Origin: Candidatus Manganitrophus morganii
Lineage (GTDB): Bacteria > Nitrospirota > Nitrospiria > SBBL01 > Manganitrophaceae
NCBI GenBank assembly: GCA_021651055.1
Contig: JAJHOH010000001.1
Span: 3,100,001-3,164,000, forward strand
Reading direction: 5' to 3'
DNA: 64,000 nucleotides
The notes beneath the pieces are model-generated. The model was given only the letters and a program-made list of their open reading frames with translations, did not search any database and was not told where the DNA came from. Positions 1 through 8,428 of this stretch are shown here, piece by piece (positions within the stretch are counted from its first letter, which is position 1; each line of letters begins with the position of its first letter). The translations under genes were made by a program, and so were the position numbers.

Positions 1-1076
1 TAGCTCGGCCAGTTGCTCGGAAGCGCGTCGATTCGCGCGAACGCGCCGTCGGGCATCAATCGTTTGTTGACCGTGTTGAAGAGGACATCGGCGACATACG
101 CTTTGTTTTCCTCAAACGTGCCGGGGGTCGGAAGGGTTGTTCCGACGATCTCTTCCGGATCGCGTTTGTCGTACTTCTTGAGCATCTCGCCGGAGATCCT
201 CAAATGTTCCAATTCGTAGCCGAGGAACATCTCCCAGATCTGCTTCAGCTTCGGATCGACTTCCGTCGTGTAGCAGGCATAATAATTGGCGCACTCCACA
301 AATTCATGGCAGACCCATTTCTCATGCCAGGTTTCGTTGGGATCCATCAGCGATTCATACTGCGTGACATGCTCCTCTTCGACCTCCGAAATTTCGGCGT
401 ACAGCTCCCTTAAATCGGGACTCCCATACTCAAACCCATGTTCTTTATAGAAGAGGGCGGTCTGCTGCTCCGCCGAGAGGAGGGTGAGGATGTTCGCTTT
501 CGAGATCGGATTCGCCTGGTTCTTCTCGTAGTGTTTTCGCAGGCGAAGGATCGGATCGTTGTGATGATCCTGTGTGGGCCTGCCGGGAAAAACATCCGTT
601 TTTCCTTGAAGGATTTCGTCCGGATCTTTCCCCTCGATCAGGTCGAGCATCTGGGCGAAACGAAATAGATGATCGAAATCTTCAAGAAGTCCGAAATCGA
701 ACACTTCCTTTACGTAAGGATCGGGCTCGGTGCGGGCCAAGTAGGCGGTGAGATCGATCGCCACCTGCTCGTAGGCGATGCTCGTCTCCAAAATTGTCTG
801 GTCCGGCGGGTTGAGCCAGTTGATCGTGACCTGCTGCTGGTGCTCCACCCGCCGCGTTTCGGCGAGGCGCGCCTGAATCTCCTTATTGTCGGTGTTTCGG
901 GCGAAGGAATGTTTGAAGAACCACCCTTCGTTCTCGATTCCGTTCATGAGGATAATCCGGGTGCGGGTATAGGCATCGACCTGCTGTTTTCGATAGGGGA
1001 GCAGGGCGATCTGCTTCCAGTTTCGGATCTGTTTTTCCAGAGGGATCCCTCTCTCTTTGAATGGGTTCATCGCCAT
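1..1076 (-). CDS. Ferritin-like (diiron) protein, 3' end outside window
   Basis: A minus-strand reading frame runs without a stop from an ATG at 1076 to the window edge, about 358 codons. AAGGAG lies 7 bases before the ATG. The visible protein is helical and rich in acidic residues and histidine. It has two ExxH motifs (EEEH in the middle, and ELEH in the segment beginning GYELEHLRIS), the usual iron-ligand pattern of ferritin/rubrerythrin-like four-helix bundles. No signal peptide or rubredoxin module is seen. It lies downstream of an Mrp ATPase, a PCP-reductase-domain protein and an iron-dependent heme-oxygenase-fold enzyme on the same strand, after a 223-base gap. The family call rests on motif pattern and composition; the substrate is unknown and the C-terminus is missing. 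Confidence 0.6.
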   Translation of the reverse strand, partial: MAMNPFKERGIPLEKQIRNWKQIALLPYRKQQVDAYTRTRIILMNGIENEGWFFKHSFARNTDNKEIQARLAETRRVEHQQQVTINWLNPPDQTILETSIAYEQVAIDLTAYLARTEPDPYVKEVFDFGLLEDFDHLFRFAQMLDLIEGKDPDEILQGKTDVFPGRPTQDHHNDPILRLRKHYEKNQANPISKANILTLLSAEQQTALFYKEHGFEYGSPDLRELYAEISEVEEEHVTQYESLMDPNETWHEKWVCHEFVECANYYACYTTEVDPKLKQIWEMFLGYELEHLRISGEMLKKYDKRDPEEIVGTTLPTPGTFEENKAYVADVLFNTVNKRLMPDGAFARIDALPSNWPS

Positions 1077-1299
1077 TTCTCACTCCTTCGGTTAGAGGTT
1101 GTTTTATTGGATTGAGGTTTTAGAAGAAAGCGCACTGCTCGACGTGTCTGGTGAAACAGCAAAATGAGTGCCAGTAGAAATGAGGTGAGGAGAGATGCTC
1201 TTTTGTTTTTTTATCGGAGTGGAATGGCAATGAATTCGGAAGTGAGAAGAAATGAATCGGTTCGATCTTTCTTGAGTGGGGCGGGTGATCAGAAAAGGA

Positions 1300-1998
1300 T
1301 CAAGCGCCGAAGACCGCCCGGTGGAGCCCGTCCCAGAAGGTTTTCCGGTAGGCGAGCGATTGCAGGGCGCCGTTGCGGAGGCGCTTTTGGCCCTCTTCGG
1401 TTTCGACGTGGCGGGAGATCAGCTTGTTGAAGACGACGGCGTGCTCGACATCTTCGACGATATGAAGCGAGAAGTACTCGACATCTTCATCGGTCAGGCT
1501 CGTGTTCTTCTTGAGCCCTTCAATTAAATAGGCGAACATCGTCGGGATGGAAAACTCGTGTCCGGGGCCGATGGCGCCGAGGGCGAAGAGGAAATCCTTT
1601 CCTCGGGTCATCTCCTTGTGGCCCTCGATGAAGCGGGATGTCTCCGGGAGGATCCTCACCCTGCCCCAGGCTTCGTCGGGGAGACCGAGCGCCTTCAGGA
1701 AATTTCGATAAAGGGCGGGGTGGCTTCGGAAGATGGTGTGCTGGCCGAACTCGTCGTCGAAGACGGTCCGGAAAAGATCGGCGGCGTCTTTGTCCGGAAT
1801 CTTCGGCAGCAGGTTGGTCATGTAGTTGACGAAGACCTTGACCAGCTGATAATGCTGCAGGCCGAAGGTCTGGATCTGCTCGACCGTCAGCTTCTCGGAG
1901 GCGAAGCGCTTGAGGAAGGGATGATGCACCGCTTCATGATGCAGGATCTCTTCCTCAAGGGAGTGGATAAACGTTTGGGCGTCCATCGTCGTCGACAT
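1300..1998 (-). CDS. Iron-dependent heme-oxygenase-fold enzyme (CADD/PqqC/TenA-like)
   Basis: A 232-residue protein of the TenA/PqqC/CADD superfamily. Candidate metal ligands are Glu83 and His87 in DEFGQH, Glu148 after GPGH, and an H-x3-D-x2-H set (His179, Asp183, His186), the spacing known for the diiron site of CADD. CADD-type proteins make p-aminobenzoate in chlamydiae and Nitrosomonas, and other members are oxidases or decarboxylases. It lies 10 bases downstream of the PCP-reductase-domain gene, so it is probably co-transcribed with it and the Mrp ATPase. A second ATG four codons in is possible because the Shine-Dalgarno sequence is weak. The pabB/pabC-like genes at 12.7-15.1 kb would make a pABA role partly redundant, so the function is unproven. 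Confidence 0.7.
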   Translation of the reverse strand: MSTTMDAQTFIHSLEEEILHHEAVHHPFLKRFASEKLTVEQIQTFGLQHYQLVKVFVNYMTNLLPKIPDKDAADLFRTVFDDEFGQHTIFRSHPALYRNFLKALGLPDEAWGRVRILPETSRFIEGHKEMTRGKDFLFALGAIGPGHEFSIPTMFAYLIEGLKKNTSLTDEDVEYFSLHIVEDVEHAVVFNKLISRHVETEEGQKRLRNGALQSLAYRKTFWDGLHRAVFGA

Positions 1999-2008
1999 GG
2001 TCGCCCGC

Positions 2009-2725
2009 TTAATAACCCATCCCGATGAACTTCGATTTGGCTTCTTCCATCAGATCGGCGGTGATCTGCGTCTGTCCCCGCTCTTTGGCCATCCGCTCGA
2101 TCTCTTTTTTGGCCATCGGGCGGATGAAAGAGGGGATGTTGTCGAGGCGGCTTTCCGCCTCCTTCGACCAGACCATCTCGCCTTGATCATTTTTGGAGGC
2201 GTCCATGACTTCCGGGGTGATCGTCGAGAGCCCGCTGCGCCGGGCGTAGCTTTCGATTCCCATCTGAATCATCGGCCGCATGAACGAGGGGACCTTCTCG
2301 ATCCGCTCCTTCGCTTCTGCGGTCCAGGTCAATTCCCCGGTCGCCGCTTCCTGCTTGGCTCCCCCCTGCATCTGGGCGACCATGCTGGAGAAGGGACAGG
2401 TCCCGCCGCCGGAGGAAGAGGCCTTGGCCATCTCGGCCGCCATCATTTCTTTCTGGACCGCGGGAGAAGGGGCCGGCTTGCTGAAGTTGTCGGGGGTTTC
2501 TTTCAATGTCTGCCGTGTCAACTCCATCGGCTCGGCCGGGGCGGTTCGTCCGCCCAGCTTCACGCCGAGCGCCTGGACCATCGCCGTCTCGCCGGGGTTG
2601 GTCACCATCGCGACCTTGGCATTACAGGTCGGGCAGGCGAAGGTTACGCCGAGCGATTGTTCTCCCGGGACTTGGACATTCTCAAAGGTCATGAAACTTT
2701 CACACTTCATACATACGAACTTCAT
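2009..2725 (-). CDS. Zinc-ribbon protein with two PCP-reductase domains
   Basis: This 238-residue protein starts with a two-CxxC zinc ribbon (MKFVCMKC near residue 5, then ACPTCN near residue 31). After a linker come two tandem repeats of about 50 residues, beginning LTWTAEAKERIEKVPSFMRP and MVWSKEAESRLDNIPSFIRP. These match the small helical domain at the C-terminus of the light-independent protochlorophyllide reductase B subunit (PCP_red). No catalytic subunit of that enzyme is present, so the domain is used in another setting. GGAGG lies 5 bases before the ATG. The gene sits 41 bases after mrp and 10 before the iron enzyme. A link to metal or Fe-S cofactor handling is inferred from that context only. 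Confidence 0.7.
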   Translation of the reverse strand: MKFVCMKCESFMTFENVQVPGEQSLGVTFACPTCNAKVAMVTNPGETAMVQALGVKLGGRTAPAEPMELTRQTLKETPDNFSKPAPSPAVQKEMMAAEMAKASSSGGGTCPFSSMVAQMQGGAKQEAATGELTWTAEAKERIEKVPSFMRPMIQMGIESYARRSGLSTITPEVMDASKNDQGEMVWSKEAESRLDNIPSFIRPMAKKEIERMAKERGQTQITADLMEEAKSKFIGMGY

Positions 2726-2766
2726 GGGGTCCTCCGTAAAAGGAAAAATCAGAGATTTGTGGGACG

Positions 2767-3699
2767 CTACAATTTTTCGGCGACGATCTTTTTATAATCC
2801 AAGAGCTGTTGGATCCGGTTGGCGATCTCATCGAACCGCTTCGAAATCGGATGCGCCGCTGCGAGCGGCTCGCCCGTGTCACACGCGTGCGACAATTCGC
2901 GGTCGAAGGGGATCTTTCCCAACAGGGGAACATCGAGCTCTTCGCAGAGGTCTTCGCACCCTCCCTCGAAGAAAGGAACGGCGGTTTTGCATTCCGGGCA
3001 GAGGGCGCCGCTCATGTTTTCGACCAAGCCGATAATCGGAATGCCGAGATCGCGGGCATAAACGATCGATTTCTTCACGACGGTTTTGGCGACTTCGGAA
3101 GGGGTGGTGACGACGACCGCGCCGTCGAGCTCCGGGATGAATCCGGCGATCACCGGCGGCTTATCGGCGGCGGCGCCGGGGGGAAGATCGGTGAAGAGAT
3201 AATCGATCTCGCCCCAGTTCACATCCCCCAAAAATTCGCGGATCACGTTCATCTCCATCAATCCGAGCCAGACGGGCGAGAGCTCCATCGGCCCTTTCCA
3301 GCGAACCGGAGAGTCTTCCTGGCGAAGAAAAAAATCCATCGAAGCGACCTTCATTTCATACGGCCCGACCGGCGGGATCGCACCTTCGGAGGTGAACTCG
3401 AAGCGATCTCTGACACCGAGCATCTTCGGAATGCAGGGACCGTTTAAATCGACATCAAGGACCCCGACCTTGTTCCCCTGTCGCGCAAAGGCGAGGGAGA
3501 TATTGGCGGTGGTCATGCTCTTACCGACCCCCCCTTTTCCGCTCATGATCACGATTTTCCGCCGGATCTGACCCATCCGAATTTTGACCTGAAGGGATTG
3601 GTCGACCAGCTGCTTCATGACCTGGGCGTCGTCTGTAAAGTGAATTTTTTTAAGGATTGTTTTTAAATCTTTTTGAGCTTCTGGGGACATTTCCGGCAC
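2767..3699 (-). CDS. mrp: Mrp/NBP35-family P-loop ATPase (Fe-S cluster carrier)
   Basis: A 310-residue cytosolic ATPase of the Mrp/ApbC/NBP35 family. The deviant Walker A GKGGVGKS lies near residue 54, followed by DVDLNGP (switch I region) and TDLPPG (switch II). A CPEC pair near residue 232 corresponds to the CxxC that bridges an Fe-S cluster at the dimer interface in this family. These proteins transiently bind and deliver [4Fe-4S] clusters. The N-terminal 35 residues are not the usual DUF59 domain. A promoter lies at 3720-3748 and GGAG precedes the start. The gene heads the minus-strand cluster running to position 1. Confidence 0.85.
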   Translation of the reverse strand: MPEMSPEAQKDLKTILKKIHFTDDAQVMKQLVDQSLQVKIRMGQIRRKIVIMSGKGGVGKSMTTANISLAFARQGNKVGVLDVDLNGPCIPKMLGVRDRFEFTSEGAIPPVGPYEMKVASMDFFLRQEDSPVRWKGPMELSPVWLGLMEMNVIREFLGDVNWGEIDYLFTDLPPGAAADKPPVIAGFIPELDGAVVVTTPSEVAKTVVKKSIVYARDLGIPIIGLVENMSGALCPECKTAVPFFEGGCEDLCEELDVPLLGKIPFDRELSHACDTGEPLAAAHPISKRFDEIANRIQQLLDYKKIVAEKL

Positions 3700-3719
3700 T
3701 CCGAATAAATATGGCCCGA

Positions 3720-3748
3720 ATCTTATAACAATGGGAGAACCATGTCAA
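3720..3748 (-). promoter_or_regulatory. Probable sigma70 promoter of mrp cluster
   Basis: On the minus strand TTGACA (3748-3743) is followed after 17 bases by TAAGAT (3725-3720). Transcription would start about 14 bases upstream of the mrp ATG, leaving a short leader that still contains GGAG. The sequence matches the consensus well; nothing experimental supports it. Confidence 0.55.
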
Positions 3749-3909
3749 TGAATTTGTCCGTTTTCGGAACTTTAGGTTCGTTTTTCGTCGGAGACAGGAG
3801 GGGGGTTTTTGATTTATTTATTCATATCTTATGACGCTGCCCCTGCGCCTCCTTCGGGCAGACGGAGGTCGATCAACCCCGCAGTTTTGCCCGAAGATGT
3901 CGTCCCTCT

Positions 3910-5082
3910 TTATTTCGGTTGGCGGGCTGGATCAGACATCGCCTCGATCAAAATCGCGGCGACCTCGGCGCGGCTGAACTCGGGGGGCGGTTTGATCCCG
4001 CCGCGGAGCATCTCGCGCACTTTGGTTCCGGAGAGGGCGATATGTTCCGACGAATCGTGCGGGCAGGTCTTGGCCGAGACCATCCCGAGGCAGCGCTTGC
4101 AGTAGAAGGTGTGATCGAAGAAGAGCGGTTGGATGCCGAGCTCCTCCAGCGTAAATTTCTGAAAGATGTGATGCGCATCGAACGAGCCGTAGAAATTGCC
4201 GACGCCGGCGTGATCGCGGCCGACGATGAAGTGGGTCACCCCATAGTTCTTCCGGCAGATGGCGTGGAAGATCGCTTCCTTGGGGCCGGCATAGCGCATC
4301 GCCGCCGGGAAGACGGCGAGGATCGTCCGGTCTTTCGGGTAGTAGTTCTCGAGGAGCACTTTGTAGCAACGCATCCGGACATCGGCGGGGACATCGTCGC
4401 TCTTCGTCTCCCCGACGATCGGGTGCAGCAGGAGGCCGTCGGTGATCTCCAGGGCACACTTCTGAATATACTCGTGGGCGCGATGGATCGGGTTGCGGGT
4501 CTGGAAGGCGACGATCCGCTTCCATCCTTTCTCCTCGAAGAGCTTGCGCGTCTGCGCCGGGTCCATCTGGTGCTCGTGAAAGCGCTGGATCGGCGAGCGG
4601 CGGAGCATCTCGATCTTGCCTCCGAGATAAAAGTCGCCGAGGGTCTGTGTGTAGGCGACGCCGGGGTGGCTGGCGTCGTTCGTTCCGTACGCGGTGAGCG
4701 CCTCTTTCTCTTTATCGAAGGGGTAGATTTCGTCGATCTTCAGAATGGCGAGCGGCAGCCCGGTTTCCTGGATCAAGGCCACTTCCATCCCTGGCTTCAA
4801 TTCGGCGGCTTCGGCGGCGGTGACCGAGAGGGTGATCGGGAGGCTCCAGGGGAGGCCATTCGCGAGCCGCATCCGATCCAGCACGCTCTGGTAATCGGCG
4901 CTCCCCATGAATCCTTCCAGGGGGGAGAAGACGCCGATTGCGATCAGCTCCAGATCGGAGATCTCGCGCGGGGTCAACTCGATCTTTTTCATTTGAGCGG
5001 CCTTTTGCGTGAGCCGATCGACCTCCTTCGGATCAACAAAACGGTTGATCAATCTGCCGCCGTGCGGAATGGAAATAGCCAT
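3910..5082 (-). CDS. sat: Sulfate adenylyltransferase (ATP sulfurylase)
   Basis: A 390-residue homo-oligomeric ATP sulfurylase that makes adenosine 5'-phosphosulfate (APS) from sulfate and ATP. Diagnostic motifs are FQTRNPIHRAHEY near residue 195 (nucleotide-binding QxRNP and HxxH) and VGRDHAGVG near residue 288. The C-terminal third has a cysteine/histidine set (FYCKRCLGMVSAKTCPHD) typical of the zinc-containing bacterial/archaeal Sat. No APS kinase domain is fused, so APS is the end product. AAGGAG precedes the start by 7 bases. It is the last gene after aprA and aprB on the same strand, separated from aprB by a long inverted repeat (5109-5189). Confidence 0.95.
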   Translation of the reverse strand: MAISIPHGGRLINRFVDPKEVDRLTQKAAQMKKIELTPREISDLELIAIGVFSPLEGFMGSADYQSVLDRMRLANGLPWSLPITLSVTAAEAAELKPGMEVALIQETGLPLAILKIDEIYPFDKEKEALTAYGTNDASHPGVAYTQTLGDFYLGGKIEMLRRSPIQRFHEHQMDPAQTRKLFEEKGWKRIVAFQTRNPIHRAHEYIQKCALEITDGLLLHPIVGETKSDDVPADVRMRCYKVLLENYYPKDRTILAVFPAAMRYAGPKEAIFHAICRKNYGVTHFIVGRDHAGVGNFYGSFDAHHIFQKFTLEELGIQPLFFDHTFYCKRCLGMVSAKTCPHDSSEHIALSGTKVREMLRGGIKPPPEFSRAEVAAILIEAMSDPARQPK

Positions 5083-5108
5083 GCTTTAACTCCTTAATTG
5101 TGAGAAGA

Positions 5109-5189
5109 AGCTGTCAGCGCTCAGCCGTCAGCATTCAGCTTAAGATCAAAATCTTTAAGCTGATGGCTGAAAGCTGTTTGCTGATCGCT
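5109..5189. repeat. Long imperfect inverted repeat of TCAGC units
   Basis: Between aprB and sat, an arm of about 38 bases (5109-5146) is separated by CAAA from its imperfect complement (5151-5189). Each arm is built of spaced TCAGC blocks and ends in TTAAGAT next to the loop. RNA from either strand would fold into a long hairpin. On the minus strand, the sense of sat, no T-tract follows, so it is not a classical terminator for this operon. It looks like a dispersed intergenic repeat or an mRNA-processing/stability element. Confidence 0.7.
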
Positions 5190-5197
5190 TTTTGTTA

Positions 5198-5584
5198 TTA
5201 AATCGAAAAGTCGAGCGTCTGTGTTCCCCCTTCGACCTTTTCATCGAGCGCCACCGGCATCAGTTTGGTTCGGATGGTGAACGTCTCGCTGTTTCCCTGC
5301 GTATCGATCAGCTCCCAGGAGATCTGATCGTGCGATTTATGGATGTGGGGAATCAGCTTGGCGCCCTTCCCTCCGAACTGGTAGGCGAGATGAAACTCGA
5401 TCGCCTCTTCGGGACAGACTTTGACGCAGGGGAGGCAGTCCCAGCAATCTTCCGGATATTTCAAATAGGCCTTATTGGCGGTGTGGTCCTTGACGATCAG
5501 GTCACCCGGACACATCCGAAGACAGGGGGGCTGGCTGGCTCCATGACAGCCGTTGCACTTTTCTGGATCTACCCAAACAGGCAT
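5198..5584 (-). CDS. aprB: Adenylylsulfate reductase beta subunit (ferredoxin-like)
   Basis: A 128-residue iron-sulfur subunit. Near the N-terminus are CNGCHGASQPPCLRMCP and, further on, CWDCLPCVKVCP, the two cysteine clusters that bind two [4Fe-4S] centres and pass electrons to the FAD of AprA. AprB proteins of sulfate reducers are usually near 150 residues or longer with a C-terminal tail wrapping AprA. This one ends about 20-30 residues short of that, after a beta-rich segment. AAGGAG lies 5 bases before the ATG. It sits between aprA and sat, and the partner is clear from gene order. Confidence 0.9.
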   Translation of the reverse strand: MPVWVDPEKCNGCHGASQPPCLRMCPGDLIVKDHTANKAYLKYPEDCWDCLPCVKVCPEEAIEFHLAYQFGGKGAKLIPHIHKSHDQISWELIDTQGNSETFTIRTKLMPVALDEKVEGGTQTLDFSI

Positions 5585-5607
5585 GCGTTCTCCTTAAATT
5601 TAAAGAG

Positions 5608-5686
5608 AGGGGGTAGGGGGTAGGGGGTAGGGGGCAGGGGGCAGTTTGACTACACCCTATACCCAACACCCCTACACACCCTGTCC
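5608..5686. repeat. G-rich GGGGGTA minisatellite with C-rich partner
   Basis: The plus strand carries three GGGGGTA and two GGGGGCA units (about 5608-5643). A C-rich, partly complementary stretch of spaced ACCC blocks follows (about 5652-5682). It fills the aprA-aprB gap. It could fold as a hairpin or as a G-quadruplex on the plus (non-sense) strand. It resembles dispersed intergenic repeats known in other bacteria; its effect on aprB expression is unknown. Confidence 0.7.
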
Positions 5687-7401
5687 TATGGTTTATATCG
5701 ATCTCCAGGGATGACCTGCTCGTAGGGCCGTGTCAGGACCTCGATGTTCCCGGTTTTCGGATCGCGCCGGGAGTTGACGAACTTCAGCCAATTCACATCG
5801 TCCCGTTCCGGATAATCGGTTCGGGTCTGATACGACGGCCAGCGGGTCTCTCTCCGGTGGAGAAGGTGCTCGACCAATGTCTGGGCGACATCGACCCGGT
5901 CCATGATTTCGTGCACCTTCATCAGCTGATGAAGGTCGTTTGCGACCAGGTGATCGAAGTCGGCCGGGAATTTGGCCAGCCGCTGCCGCGCGATCTGGAG
6001 CATCTCTTCGTTCATCTCATAATAGGTCGAGGCGCCGCCGGCATACTGCTCCAGCAATTTCTGAAGCCGGGCTTCCATGTCGGTGGGGAGAATAGGGTAG
6101 CGCACTTTGCCGGGCCGCTTGATCGCCTCGAAAGCGCGCGCTTCCTCCGCCGCGATCTGCTGATCCGAAACGGTGATCGGCGGCATGTTCGCGATATCGG
6201 CCCCGGCGGCCCGGGCGGCAATGACCCCCTCCGCCCAGCATCCGGAGACGAATTTATAAGGGGCGCCTCCGGCGACATCTCCGGCGGCATAGAGTCCTTT
6301 CAAAGTGGTCCGGCGCTCGCCGTCGACCCAGTAGCCGGCCTGGCAATGGCCGCCGACGATATAGGGCTCGGTCGTTTGGACTTCGATCGGCTCTTTGGAA
6401 GGATCGATGTTGTTGGCGGCCCAATAGAGGACCATCGAGGGATACATGTCGAGATAAGCTGACTTCAGCTCTCGAACCTGTTCCGCCGTGAGGCCGCGGG
6501 TGTCGAGATAGACCGGGCCGCGTCCTTCCTTGATTTCCATCAATGGGCCGTACGTCCGATAAGGGGTGGGGGCGCCGTCGCCGCCGAGGTGGGCGTAGCG
6601 GGTTTTCATGAACTGCTCCCCTTTGGCGTTGACCTGCGGTGCTTTCACGCCGAGGGCGATCGTGCCGGTCGGGGCGATGGTGTCTTTCGTCCGGAGGGCG
6701 ACGTAGCGCATCTCGAACGAGGTCATCTCTGCGCCCGCCCGGATTCCCATGGCGTATCCCGCTCCCGTGTTGTAGGGGCAATACCATGTCTTGTGCGAGG
6801 CATCGCCCGGATTGTTTGGCCGATAGAGTCCCGCCGCGCCGCCGGTTGCGATGATTGTCGCCTTGGCTTTGACGACATAGAAAGTGCCGTTTCGGAGCGA
6901 AAACCCGACCGCCCCCGCGATCCGGTCTCCATCCGTGAGGAGGTTGGTTACGGTGACCCAGTTGTAGACCTGCGCCCCCGCCGAGCGGGCTGCTTTGGCA
7001 AGGATCGGCTTGAGCGATTCGCCGTTGATTTTGATGTTCCATCGTCCCCGCGGAAGATAATTTCCCTGATCGTCACAGAGGATCGGCAGGCCCCACTTCT
7101 CAACCTTCTTTACGCAATATTCGAAGAGCTCCGACATCGTCTTGACCAGGTCTTCCCGGATCAATCCGCACGAGTCGGACCGGACATACCGGACGAAGCT
7201 CTCGGGGGTCTCCCCCTTGTTCAAATAGGCGTTGATGGCGTTCATCCCGCCGGCGAGGCAGCCGCTTCGGTCGATATGGGCTTTCTCCAGGATCGTCACA
7301 TTCAGTTGCGGGTAACGTTCTTTTGCCTCCACTGCCGCCATACATCCGGCGGTTCCCCCGCCGATGATGAGGATATCGGTCTCGATGATCTTCCGTTCCA
7401 T
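5686..7401 (-). CDS. aprA: Adenylylsulfate reductase alpha subunit (FAD)
   Basis: A flavoprotein of the fumarate reductase/AprA superfamily that reduces APS to sulfite and AMP. I start it at 7401 because AAGGAG is immediately upstream; a longer start at 7455 would overlap the transporter gene. That gives 571 residues, shorter than the roughly 620-660 of classical AprA. The FAD-binding GGGTAG is near residue 14. Residues I recall as lining the APS pocket in Archaeoglobus AprA are present: Asn in MNAIN, Trp in KTWYCPYNTG, Arg in FEMRY, Arg in TPYR and His in VGGHCQAGYW. The C-terminus keeps the HRRETRWPSY..RTDYPE signature. AprB and Sat follow. No QmoABC is visible, which favours an assimilatory role. 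Confidence 0.9.
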   Translation of the reverse strand: MERKIIETDILIIGGGTAGCMAAVEAKERYPQLNVTILEKAHIDRSGCLAGGMNAINAYLNKGETPESFVRYVRSDSCGLIREDLVKTMSELFEYCVKKVEKWGLPILCDDQGNYLPRGRWNIKINGESLKPILAKAARSAGAQVYNWVTVTNLLTDGDRIAGAVGFSLRNGTFYVVKAKATIIATGGAAGLYRPNNPGDASHKTWYCPYNTGAGYAMGIRAGAEMTSFEMRYVALRTKDTIAPTGTIALGVKAPQVNAKGEQFMKTRYAHLGGDGAPTPYRTYGPLMEIKEGRGPVYLDTRGLTAEQVRELKSAYLDMYPSMVLYWAANNIDPSKEPIEVQTTEPYIVGGHCQAGYWVDGERRTTLKGLYAAGDVAGGAPYKFVSGCWAEGVIAARAAGADIANMPPITVSDQQIAAEEARAFEAIKRPGKVRYPILPTDMEARLQKLLEQYAGGASTYYEMNEEMLQIARQRLAKFPADFDHLVANDLHQLMKVHEIMDRVDVAQTLVEHLLHRRETRWPSYQTRTDYPERDDVNWLKFVNSRRDPKTGNIEVLTRPYEQVIPGDRYKP

Positions 7402-7436
7402 AGGCTCCTTTCTGTTGTTACATTTGCTGAGATTGA

Positions 7437-8378
7437 TTATTCTTTCTGGCTCCATCGGCTCTCTACCGGAGAGATGCCCTGAACCGAAGGGATCACCTCC
7501 GGTGTTATCTCTGGATTTTCGGATTGGATCTCAATCGGTTTGCGCCGGGTAAAGAAGGTGTAGAGAAGATAGCCGTCGACCACGAGCGCGGAGAGCATTA
7601 CGCCGTAGGCAAACGGGCTGACGATCAGTTGCAAATCAATCAAAACCCGGGAGAGGCCGAAACCGACGACCCAGACATCGAAGCTCATGCAGATACGACG
7701 GAAGGTTTCCGCGTCCATCTGTCGAATCAAGAAGGCGCCGACCGGGATGCCGATGATCACACTCGGAATGATGGTCGAGAGGATCGCCTTGCTTTCGATC
7801 GAATAAAGCCCCAGATAGTAATAAGCGAGGGCGGTCAGGCTCGACTCGGCGACGCGGATAATTCCGAGGGCGGCGCGAAACTCCTTTTTCACGAAACCTT
7901 GGTTGTTAAAAAAGACGGCGAGGGGAGGGCCGGAGACGGTCGTGACGGAGTAGAGGAACCCGATGCCGGTGCCGAATGGAACGCCGAGGGCCCGCTCCGA
8001 TTGGATCGGCCTCCGAATTCCCGCCGCCTGAATCAGGATCAGCGGGAGGAGAAAGAGATAGGTGAAGAACTTAATCCAGCCGGGTTGAATCGAGGAGAGG
8101 AGATAGCTGCCGATCGCCACGCCGGGCGCCAGACCGGCCAAAATCGGATAAACTCGCCGCCAAACGGTCGGAACGCTTTCTCTATTAATGATGAGGACGT
8201 AGATGTTGACGACCACTTCGATCAAGACCAGCGCCGGGTTGAGGATGCGATTGGTATAAAAAATGAGGGCGACCGGGACCGTAATTGAAGAAAAACCATA
8301 CCCCAGCGCGCCATTCACGACGGCTGCAATGAGTGTGATTGAGATTAGGACGATCGAACTGATATCGATAGGGTTCAT
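7437..8378 (-). CDS. TauE/SafE-family anion transporter
   Basis: A 313-residue integral membrane protein with about eight hydrophobic segments in two halves, typical of TauE/SafE/YfcA (DUF81) carriers. These move sulfite, sulfoacetate or other small anions across the inner membrane. It lies between the Rrf2 regulator and aprA on the same strand, with the aprA start 36 bases away. No sulfate permease (CysPTWA, SulP or CysZ) is visible nearby, so it could import sulfate or export excess sulfite. The family call is firm; substrate and direction are inferred from context. Confidence 0.85.
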   Translation of the reverse strand: MNPIDISSIVLISITLIAAVVNGALGYGFSSITVPVALIFYTNRILNPALVLIEVVVNIYVLIINRESVPTVWRRVYPILAGLAPGVAIGSYLLSSIQPGWIKFFTYLFLLPLILIQAAGIRRPIQSERALGVPFGTGIGFLYSVTTVSGPPLAVFFNNQGFVKKEFRAALGIIRVAESSLTALAYYYLGLYSIESKAILSTIIPSVIIGIPVGAFLIRQMDAETFRRICMSFDVWVVGFGLSRVLIDLQLIVSPFAYGVMLSALVVDGYLLYTFFTRRKPIEIQSENPEITPEVIPSVQGISPVESRWSQKE

Positions 8379-8428
8379 GGTTACTTTCTAAGGGGTCTCA
8401 CTTTTTCATGCTTCTTATGAACGATTCG

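Noticed and set aside
3919..5097. A 392-codon open frame antisense to sat
   Set aside because: Complete overlap with a well-identified enzyme and no recognisable domain or ribosome site.
5608..5686. Possible CRISPR or tandem-repeat array
   Set aside because: Units are only 7 bases with no spacers and no cas genes are present in the window.
3910..7401. Dissimilatory sulfate reduction or sulfite oxidation locus
   Set aside because: No qmoABC, aprM or dsrAB is visible, both Apr subunits are short and an assimilatory-type sulfite reductase is present; the dissimilatory reading cannot be excluded without the rest of the genome.
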